NCBI GenBank assembly: GCA_030037035.1
Contig: JASHSA010000163.1
Coordinates: forward strand, 1 to 5,168
Origin: Thermoplasmata archaeon
Lineage (GTDB): Archaea > Thermoplasmatota > Thermoplasmata > Lutacidiplasmatales > UBA184
Reading direction: 5' to 3'
Length of the DNA: 5,168 nt
The notes beneath the pieces were generated by a model. That model was not told the DNA's origin, did no database searches, and saw only the letters and a list, made by a program, of their open reading frames with translations. Positions 1 through 5,168 of this stretch are shown piece after piece (position 1 is the first letter of the stretch; each line of letters begins with the position of its first letter). Position numbers and translations under genes: made by a program.

Positions 1-1
1 A

Positions 2-556
2 CGCGCCGAGGTCGAGCGCCGGCGCCCGCGTGCCGGTCGCCGCGCCGGCCTCCTCGACCGCCTTGATGAGGCGCGCCTTGTAGACGCCGACCCGCAGGGT
101 GCGCACGAGCTGGAACAGCGTCCGTCCCTCCGGGGGGAGCGCGAGCGCCTTGCGCGCGAGCTCCTCGACGTCCGGCGGGAGCGTGATCTGCTCGGGCTTG
201 ATCTGCGCCTCGAGGACCGAACGCAGGTAGCCGAACCGGCGCTGCATCTGCTCGAGCGACGCGTTCGGCGGCGAGAGCGCCGCGACATCGGCGAGCGTGA
301 ACCCGCGACGTTCGATCCCCGCCGGGCGGTGTTCGAGCGCCGCGGCGATCAGGTGGTAGGAGGCGGTGTCGAGCTCCTGCGCCTCCTCCGGCGTCAGCCG
401 GGCGAGCTCGACCTTCGGGACGAGCCCGATCTCGCGGAGCACCGGCGTCAGGAACTCGTACGGGACGTGGAGCGTGACGAACAGGTCGTTCTTCGTCACG
501 GTGCGCCCGAGCCGCGCCTCGAGCAGGAGCGCGTCGCGGCCGTAGCGCTGGACCTC
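2..556 (-). other. C-terminal non-TPR domain region of the TPR protein, possible winged-helix-like part
   Basis: This covers residues about 1100-1284 after the last TPR unit. The repeat period stops and two conserved-looking blocks follow. Block one (about 1104-1180) contains TVTKNDLFVTLHVPYEFL then PVLREIGLVPKVELA, a spacing of helix, turn, helix and further helix that resembles a winged-helix or other small helical fold. Block two (about 1185-1264) contains FTLADVAALSPPNASLEQ, an FGYLRSVL helix, a PPDVEELARKALALPPEGRT stretch and the basic RVGVYKARLIK. I recall similar tails on long TPR proteins from Thermoplasmata but cannot verify this here. Function is not known to me, and DNA binding would be speculation. 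The region is incomplete at the window edge. Confidence 0.55.
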
Positions 557-3500
557 GGCGTCCCGCGTCTTCTCCGCGGCGAGCCGGCGGCCGTCCTTCG
601 CGGGGGCGAAGTCGCTGTCGATGCTGAGCGCGCGGTCGAAGCTCGCGCTCGCGTCGGCCGGACGCCCGGTCGCGAGCAGCGCGACCCCGCGGCTCGTCCA
701 CGCCTGCGCGTGGTTCGGCTCGGCGGCGGTCGCCCGCTCGTAGAAGGCGAGCGCCTCGTGGGGATGGCCGAGCCGCTCGGCGACGAAGCCGGCCCGCAGG
801 AGCAGCTCGACCGAGCCGGGGGTCACGGCGAGCGCGTGCGCGAAGGCGCCCGCGGCCTCCGGCCACGCCTGGCTCGCGACCGCCACCTCGCCGAGGCGGC
901 TCCACAGCGCGACCGACTTCGGGAGCGCGTCCAACCCCTTCGCGAGGGCGGCGCTCGCCCGGTCGAGATGGCCGAGACCGCTCTCGGCCTCGGCGAGCAG
1001 GAGGAACGTCCCCTCCTCGGGCGGGAGCCGCGGGAGCGCCTCCTCGAGGAACGCGACGGCGTCGGCGGGCCGGCCCTCCGAGATCATCGACCGGGCGATC
1101 CCGGCGGCGGCGGTCGGGGACTTCGGCTCGCGCTTGCGGACCTCCTCGTACGCCGCGCGGGCCTCGCTCGGCCGCTCGAGCGCGCTCAGGAGCTCGGCGC
1201 GGAGGAGGAGCGCGGCGACGCCCGGCGTCGCGGGGGCGCCGTCCCCGGCCGTCGCCTGGTCGAGGACCTCGAGGGCGAGGTCGGGCCGACCGGCCGCGAG
1301 CCGGAGGCGCGCGCGCCGGATGGCGATCTCCCCGCGCATCGCCGGGTCGATCGCGGCGGCCCGCTCGTAGGCGGCGTTCGCCGCGTCCGGGAGCCCGAGC
1401 GCGGAGGCGAGGTCGCCGTCCTCGAGCTGCAGTGCCGCGTCCCGGCTCTCCGCTCCGCCGGCGTGCAGCAGGCGCTCGAGCGCGTCGTACGCCTCCTTCG
1501 CCTCCCCCCGTTCGCGGCGCAGGCGGTACATCTCCAGAAGCGCCGGCCCGCTCTCCGGGTCGAGCAGCAGGATCGCCTCGAGGGAGTAGAGGACCTCGGA
1601 GGAGCGGCCGAGCGCCCGCCAGGCGTCGGCGCGCGCCTTCCAGGCGGAGAGGTCGTTCGGGTCGTCCTTGAGCAGCGGGTCGACGAGCGCCAGCGCGTCG
1701 GCGTAGCGGCCGGCGAGGAGCAGCGTCTCCGCGAGCGCGACCTTGCCGTAGCGGTGCTTCGGGTCGACCTCGAGCCCCTTGCGGTAGAAGCCGACCGCGT
1801 CCGGGTACGCCCCCTGGGCGCGGAGCGCTTCGGCGACCTCGAAGTACGCCTGCGGGTCGCTCTCCGCGCCCCGGACCGCCTCCTGGAGGAGCTTCAGCGC
1901 CTCGTCCCGGCGCCCGAGGGTGAGGAGCAGCTGGCCCTTGCGCCGCAGGAACATCGGCTCGCCCGGCTCCCGCCGCAGGAGAAGGTCGACCAGGCGGAGC
2001 GCGTTCGCGCTCTGGCCGAGGCGCGCGAACGCGTCGGCGGCGCCCCAGAGGAGGTCGGCGTCCTCGAGGCCTCCCGCGATCGCCTTCTCGTACTCCGCGG
2101 CGGCCTCGGGAAGGCGGCCGGCCTCACGCAGGGCGTGGGCCCGCTCCTTGCGGATGTCGAGCCGGCGGCCGTTCCGCTCCTTCGCGAGGAACTCGCCGTA
2201 GGCGCCGAGCGCCCGCTCCGGGTCGTCGGCGACCCGCGACGCGCGGGCGATCCCGAGCAGGCTCACGTCGGCGGCGTCCGGGTCGGAGGAGGCGCGCTCG
2301 TAGGAGACGAGCGCCGCGCGGGCTGCCTCGCTCCGCTCCGCGGAGCGTTCGGCGAGCTCGAAGGCGGCGGTGAGGTAGAGGTGACCGCGCTCGACCGCGA
2401 CGTCCGTGCGCGTCGGGTCGAGGTGGAACAGCTCGTCCAGGACGGGCAGGAGCCCCGGGCGGTCGCCGACGGCGACCAGGAGGTCGCGCTTCGCGAGCAG
2501 GATCGCGACGTCCCCGGGATGCGCCTTCAGCAGCGTGTCGTACTCCTCGAGCGCGCGGAGCGGCTCGCCGCTCGCCGCGAGCGCGCGGGCGAGCTCCCCC
2601 CGGGCGTCGACGTCCGCCGGCTCGACCGCGAGGACCGCCTCCGCGAACTCGCGAAGCTCGCCGGTGCGGCCGGCCCCTCGCGCGAGCGCGAGCCCCTTGC
2701 GGAACTCCCCCACGGCGTTCGGATGGCGCTTCGCGAGGGCCCGGTACGCCTCGAGCGCCTCCTCGGTGTGGCCGTCGGTCGCCTCGATCTCCGCGATCGC
2801 GCGCATCGCGTCCAGGTTCTCCGGGTTGACCGTGAGGACCCCGCGACAGGCGGCGAGCGCGCGGTCGGTGTGGCCGAGCGTGCTCGCGAGCAGGCGGAGG
2901 TCTAGCAGGTTCTGCACGTTGCGGGGGTCGACCTTGCTGAGCCGCACGCGGGCGGCCAGGGCGAGCTCCGCGTGCGTCGAGGCCGACGCCCGGGCGATCT
3001 CCTCGAGCGCCGCCGCCGACGGGGCGGGGGAGGCGTCCACGAGCGCCTTCGCGAGCGGGGCCGCCTCGTCGGGCCGGCCGAGGTCGAAGAGGAGGCGGAC
3101 CTCGAGCCGACGGGCCTCCTCGGAGCTGCGGTCCGGGAGCTCGCGGGCCGCGGCCAGCGCCTCGTCCCGACGGCCGACCGACGCGAGGAGCTCGGCGCGG
3201 GAGAGGCGGAGCGTCGGGTCGTCCGGGCTCTTCGCGAGCAGCTCCTCGGCGGCGGCGAGCGCCGGCAGGTCGCCGCCGCCCGCGCGGGCGAGCTCGACCT
3301 TGAGGCGAAGGGCGTGCGCGTGGTGGGGGGAGGCCTTCAGGGCCCGGTCGACGTACTCGGTCGACGTCAGGTCGAGCTCCTGGGCGCGGACATAGGCGTC
3401 GGCGGCGTCGTCCAGGCGCCCGAGGAGGCGCAGCGCGTCCCCGCGCGTCGCCCAGAGTCCGCGGTCGTTCGGGTTCGCCTCCAGGGCCTGGTCGACGAGC

Positions 3501-3853
3501 CGGACGACGTCGGGGAGGTCGCGGTTGAGGGCGAGCAGGACGAGCGCCTTGTGGTGGAGCAGGCTCGCCATCCCGGGGCTGAGGCGCAGGCCGAGGTCGA
3601 CCGCCCGCTCGGCGAGCTCCGGGTCCGAGGCGCGGTAGAACGCCATGGCGGCCTCGTCCAGGAGCGGGGCGACGTCCCGGCCGTGGCCGGCGATCGCCTC
3701 GGCGTGGTGTTCCGCCGTGGCGAGGAACGCCTTCAGCGCCTCCACGTAACGGCCCCGGTCGCGCCCCGGCTCGGCCTCCTCCGCCGCCCGGAAGCGCGAG
3801 CGGACCTCGTCGAGCGGGTCGCCCGGATGGCCGGCGTGTGCAGCTGCAGCCAT
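2..3853 (-). CDS. Giant tetratricopeptide repeat (TPR) protein with a distinct C-terminal domain, 3' end off the window
   Basis: Seen: ATG at 3853-3851 opens a frame with no stop to the left edge, at least 1284 codons. Residues 1-95 are helical, Ala/Glu/Arg-rich, with no signal peptide or membrane segment. Residues 96-1084 are tandem TPR units of about 34 residues with the usual small/Gly at position 8, LG-R-E-A in the turn and a closing Pro-Asn/Asp, for example LWATRGDALRLLGRLDDAAD and AWKARADAWRALGRSSEV. Residues 1100-1284 are non-repetitive. The ATG is preferred because GGAGGT lies 10 bases upstream and a TATA-like box 24 bases upstream, although the frame stays open further upstream. Family knowledge: TPR arrays form superhelices that bind protein partners. 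Inferred: a cytoplasmic scaffold or regulatory protein; no catalytic motif is visible and the partner is unknown. Cysteine is nearly absent. The stop codon lies outside the window, so the true length is unknown. Confidence 0.93.
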   Translation of the reverse strand, partial: MAAAAHAGHPGDPLDEVRSRFRAAEEAEPGRDRGRYVEALKAFLATAEHHAEAIAGHGRDVAPLLDEAAMAFYRASDPELAERAVDLGLRLSPGMASLLHHKALVLLALNRDLPDVVRLVDQALEANPNDRGLWATRGDALRLLGRLDDAADAYVRAQELDLTSTEYVDRALKASPHHAHALRLKVELARAGGGDLPALAAAEELLAKSPDDPTLRLSRAELLASVGRRDEALAAARELPDRSSEEARRLEVRLLFDLGRPDEAAPLAKALVDASPAPSAAALEEIARASASTHAELALAARVRLSKVDPRNVQNLLDLRLLASTLGHTDRALAACRGVLTVNPENLDAMRAIAEIEATDGHTEEALEAYRALAKRHPNAVGEFRKGLALARGAGRTGELREFAEAVLAVEPADVDARGELARALAASGEPLRALEEYDTLLKAHPGDVAILLAKRDLLVAVGDRPGLLPVLDELFHLDPTRTDVAVERGHLYLTAAFELAERSAERSEAARAALVSYERASSDPDAADVSLLGIARASRVADDPERALGAYGEFLAKERNGRRLDIRKERAHALREAGRLPEAAAEYEKAIAGGLEDADLLWGAADAFARLGQSANALRLVDLLLRREPGEPMFLRRKGQLLLTLGRRDEALKLLQEAVRGAESDPQAYFEVAEALRAQGAYPDAVGFYRKGLEVDPKHRYGKVALAETLLLAGRYADALALVDPLLKDDPNDLSAWKARADAWRALGRSSEVLYSLEAILLLDPESGPALLEMYRLRRERGEAKEAYDALERLLHAGGAESRDAALQLEDGDLASALGLPDAANAAYERAAAIDPAMRGEIAIRRARLRLAAGRPDLALEVLDQATAGDGAPATPGVAALLLRAELLSALERPSEARAAYEEVRKREPKSPTAAAGIARSMISEGRPADAVAFLEEALPRLPPEEGTFLLLAEAESGLGHLDRASAALAKGLDALPKSVALWSRLGEVAVASQAWPEAAGAFAHALAVTPGSVELLLRAGFVAERLGHPHEALAFYERATAAEPNHAQAWTSRGVALLATGRPADASASFDRALSIDSDFAPAKDGRRLAAEKTRDAEVQRYGRDALLLEARLGRTVTKNDLFVTLHVPYEFLTPVLREIGLVPKVELARLTPEEAQELDTASYHLIAAALEHRPAGIERRGFTLADVAALSPPNASLEQMQRRFGYLRSVLEAQIKPEQITLPPDVEELARKALALPPEGRTLFQLVRTLRVGVYKARLIKAVEEAGAATGTRAPALDLGA
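602..3568 (-). repeat. Array of about 28 full TPR units plus one half unit (protein-level repeat)
   Basis: Translated residues 96-1084 divide by eye into roughly 29 units, nearly all of 34-36 residues. The best match the TPR consensus closely, such as the unit starting AQAWTSRGVALLATGRPADA near the array end and the one starting RYGKVALAETLLLAGRYADA. Two units break the register. A stretch at residues 166-178 (YVDRALKASPHH) carries only the second helix of a unit. A unit at 483-527 is 45 residues long, with about 11 extra residues including AERSAERSE. Units are diverged from one another at the DNA level, so this is an old repeat array rather than a recent tandem duplication. Unit boundaries were assigned by eye and may shift by a few residues. 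Confidence 0.88.
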
Positions 3854-3863
3854 CGTCCGTTCG

Positions 3864-3869
3864 ACCTCC
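3864..3869 (-). promoter_or_regulatory. Shine-Dalgarno-like GGAGGT before the TPR gene
   Basis: On the minus strand GGAGGT lies 10 bases before the ATG at 3853. It is a strong match to the anti-Shine-Dalgarno core, with spacing slightly longer than optimal, and it supports this start over other in-frame codons. It is only usable if transcription begins upstream of 3869. If the TATA-like box at 3877-3884 works at the usual archaeal distance, the transcript would begin near the ATG and exclude this site. Confidence 0.5.
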
Positions 3870-3876
3870 TCGACGC

Positions 3877-3884
3877 GATAAATA
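3877..3884 (-). promoter_or_regulatory. TATA-like promoter element for the TPR gene
   Basis: The minus strand reads TATTTATC, preceded by CGAATG, which loosely fits an archaeal BRE. It is part of the only AT-rich patch in a very GC-rich window. Its end is 24 bases from the ATG, so a normal archaeal start 22-27 bases downstream would give a leaderless or near-leaderless mRNA. Read as a bacterial promoter, TATTTA could be a -10 box, but I see no convincing -35 hexamer at 16-18 bases. Confidence 0.5.
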
Positions 3885-3885
3885 C
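3878..3885 (+). promoter_or_regulatory. Possible TATA-like element for the HD phosphohydrolase gene
   Basis: The same AT-rich island reads ATAAATAC on the plus strand. About 25 bases downstream is position 3905-3910, where an in-frame GTG (3910) could start a longer HD protein. With the preferred GTG at 3985 it would leave a leader of about 75 bases. A weaker alternative is GTTAAG at 3957-3962, about 25 bases before GTG 3985. Which one is used cannot be settled from sequence. Confidence 0.3.
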
Positions 3886-3917
3886 ATTCGTTCCACGAGC
3901 CGCGCTCCCGTGGTTCT

Positions 3918-3944
3918 GCCGGAGGGCGCAGGCCGACCTCCGGC
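3918..3944. repeat. Perfect 8-bp inverted repeat in the divergent intergenic region
   Basis: GCCGGAGG (3918-3925) is the exact reverse complement of CCTCCGGC (3937-3944), with an 11-base spacer. It sits between the AT-rich island and the likely HD gene start. It could be an operator or an RNA hairpin in the leader, but chance pairing is common at this GC content. Confidence 0.4.
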
Positions 3945-3961
3945 GCCGACCGACCCGTTAA

Positions 3962-4000
3962 GCCGCGGCGGGGCTCCGCCGGTCGTGCCTCCGCCGCGGC
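3962..4000. repeat. Perfect 10-bp inverted repeat bracketing the GTG start of the HD gene
   Basis: GCCGCGGCGG (3962-3971) is the exact reverse complement of CCGCCGCGGC (3991-4000). The 19-base spacer contains the candidate GTG start (3985-3987). A G-T and a G-C pair can extend the stem inward. A competing shorter stem, CGGCGG/CCGCCG with a 4-base loop, occupies 3966-3981. If transcription starts upstream, the hairpin would enclose the start codon and could limit translation. If the mRNA is leaderless, only DNA-level roles remain. Confidence 0.45.
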
Positions 4001-5168
4001 GCCGAACGTTCCGGCACGGAAAGTCGATCTTCGACCCGGTCCACGGACCGATCGCCCTCGGCCCGGTCGAGCTCGCCCTCCTCGGCACCCCGGAGTTCCA
4101 GCGCCTGTGGGGGATCCGCCAGACCGGCTTTGCCCACCTCGTCTTTCCGGGGGCGAACCACACGCGCCTCGAGCACTCGCTGGGAACGTTCTGGGCCGCC
4201 GCCGAGATGGCGACGCGGCTCGGGCTGGACGCCGGGACCGCGGAGACGGTCCGTGCGGGGGCGCTGCTGCACGACCTCGGCCATCCGCCGTTCTCCCACA
4301 CGCTCGACGCGCCGCTCCGCGAGGTGACCGGGACCCGCCACGAGCACCTTTCCCGGCTGCGCGTCGAGGGTCGCGACCCGGACTGGCCGACGGAGAAGGC
4401 GCGCCTCGCGCCGACGCTCGAGCATTTCGGGATCGCGCCGAAGGCGGTCGCGCAGCTGATCGACCCTCGCCGCCCGTCGCCGCGCGCCCCCCTCCCCGGG
4501 AGCGTCCTGCACGGCGCGATCGACGCCGACCGTCTCGACTACCTGCAGCGCGACGCGCACTACACCGGGGTCGCGCACGGGGCGATCGACGCGGTGCGCC
4601 TGTTCGACACCCTGCGCGCGCACGCCGGGCGGATCGTCTTCGCGGAGAAGGGCCGTGGCGCCGTCGAGGGGTTCGCCGTCGGGCGTGCCCTGATGTATTC
4701 CACGGTGTACTACCACAAGACCGTCCGCGCCGCCGAGATGATGGCCCAGGCGGCGGTCGAGCGCTCGCCGGGGTACCCCGGGGAGGCCCGGGCGCTGTTC
4801 CGATGGACGGACGCCGAGCTGCTGACGCGCCTCGCCGAGGTCGGGGGGGTCTCGGCCGACCTCGTCGAGCGGCTGCGGGAGCGCCGGCTCTACAAGCGGC
4901 TCCTCGCGCTCCGCGAGCTTGCGCCCGCCGACCGCCGACGCTGGAACGCCTGGGTCGAGCGCCCCGCCGAGCGCCGAGCGCTCGAGGACGAGCTCGCGGG
5001 CGCGCTGGGCGGCGCCCGCGGCTCCGTGCTCGTCGATGTTGCGGGCCTCGTCGTCCGCGCCGACCCAGCGGAGGACTGGGGGACGGTCGGCCTCTGGGAC
5101 GGGCGCGCCGTCGCCTACCCGTTCCGGGAGCCGGGGCCGTGGCGGGTCTTCGCCCGACGACCGGCCCC
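3985..5168 (+). CDS. HD-domain phosphohydrolase, SAMHD1/dGTPase-like (COG1078 type), 3' end off the window
   Basis: Seen, numbering from GTG 3985: the opening IFDPVHGPI block (15-23), the TPEFQRLWGIRQTG block (35-48), PGANHTRLEHSLG (55-67) with the first metal-ligand His64, LLHDLGHPPFSH (94-105) with His96-Asp97, IDADRLDYLQRD (179-190) with Asp182, and YYHKTVRAAE (242-251). These match the H...HD...D set that binds the metal in SAMHD1-type enzymes, so the site looks intact. Known of the family: members hydrolyse dNTPs to deoxynucleoside and triphosphate, or act on other phosphate esters; the substrate here is not predictable. Predicted soluble, with no signal peptide or membrane helix. The 394 complete codons are close to the family's usual 400-450, so only a short tail is missing. 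GTG 3985 is chosen because it leaves only 12 residues before the conserved block; GTG 3910 would add 25 Pro/Gly-rich residues. No strong ribosome site precedes either. It is divergent from the TPR gene. Confidence 0.92.
   Translation, partial: MPPPRRRTFRHGKSIFDPVHGPIALGPVELALLGTPEFQRLWGIRQTGFAHLVFPGANHTRLEHSLGTFWAAAEMATRLGLDAGTAETVRAGALLHDLGHPPFSHTLDAPLREVTGTRHEHLSRLRVEGRDPDWPTEKARLAPTLEHFGIAPKAVAQLIDPRRPSPRAPLPGSVLHGAIDADRLDYLQRDAHYTGVAHGAIDAVRLFDTLRAHAGRIVFAEKGRGAVEGFAVGRALMYSTVYYHKTVRAAEMMAQAAVERSPGYPGEARALFRWTDAELLTRLAEVGGVSADLVERLRERRLYKRLLALRELAPADRRRWNAWVERPAERRALEDELAGALGGARGSVLVDVAGLVVRADPAEDWGTVGLWDGRAVAYPFREPGPWRVFARRPA

Noticed and set aside
2334..2347. 14-base perfect palindrome CGCTCCGCGGAGCG as a regulatory site
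   Set aside because: It lies deep in the TPR coding region and is explained by Ser/Ala/Glu/Arg codons in GC-rich DNA; no second copy was noticed.
329..2905. 858-codon open frame on the plus strand opposite the TPR gene
   Set aside because: The predicted protein is Arg/Glu/Gly/Val/Leu-rich with no recognisable domain. The minus strand there encodes clear TPRs, and GC-rich genes routinely leave long antisense frames.
602..3568. Tandem DNA repeat or CRISPR-like array
   Set aside because: The roughly 102-base periodicity is at protein level only. DNA units are strongly diverged and there are no identical repeats with spacers.
2972..3961. 329-codon plus-strand open frame ending in the intergenic region
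   Set aside because: It is antisense to the TPR N-terminal half, has no domain signature and is Arg/Val/Glu-rich, typical of a shadow.
2124..4301. 725-codon minus-strand open frame spanning the intergenic region and the HD gene start
   Set aside because: It is in a different frame from the TPR gene, is Pro/Arg/Gly-rich, and crosses the HD gene's conserved motifs in antisense. It is a composition shadow.
3958..4716. 252-codon minus-strand open frame opposite the HD gene
   Set aside because: The plus strand here contains the HD metal-binding motifs in order, and the antisense product has no recognisable features.

Overview
The window is very GC-rich (codon third positions almost all G or C) and holds two large, divergently transcribed, edge-truncated protein genes around a 131-base intergenic region. 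I see no rRNA, tRNA, CRISPR array, insertion sequence or other mobile element.

Left three quarters (2 to 3853, minus strand): one uninterrupted reading frame of at least 1284 codons, which I translated throughout without finding an in-frame stop. It encodes a giant tetratricopeptide repeat (TPR) protein: about 28 full TPR units and one half unit (residues about 96 to 1084), then a different, non-repetitive C-terminal region (about 1100 to 1284) that runs off the left edge. Long open frames on the opposite strand of this gene are composition shadows.

Middle (3854 to 3984): a divergent control region. It has one AT-rich island (3877 to 3888) that reads as a TATA-like element on both strands, a Shine-Dalgarno-like GGAGGT before the TPR gene, and two perfect inverted repeats, one of which brackets the likely GTG start of the other gene.

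Right quarter (about 3985 to 5168, plus strand): an HD-domain phosphohydrolase of the SAMHD1/dGTPase-like class (COG1078-type). The H...HD...D metal-binding set is intact. It is cut by the right edge close to its expected C-terminus.

Organism: I favour a high-GC archaeon, possibly of the Thermoplasmatota. The reasons are the isolated TATA/BRE-like element about 25 bases before the TPR start, and my recollection that long TPR proteins with a similar C-terminal region occur in that group. This is inference; a high-GC bacterium cannot be excluded from the sequence alone. The HD enzyme would act on a nucleotide or related phosphate ester, and the TPR protein is likely a protein-binding scaffold. 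Nothing links them functionally beyond the shared promoter region.
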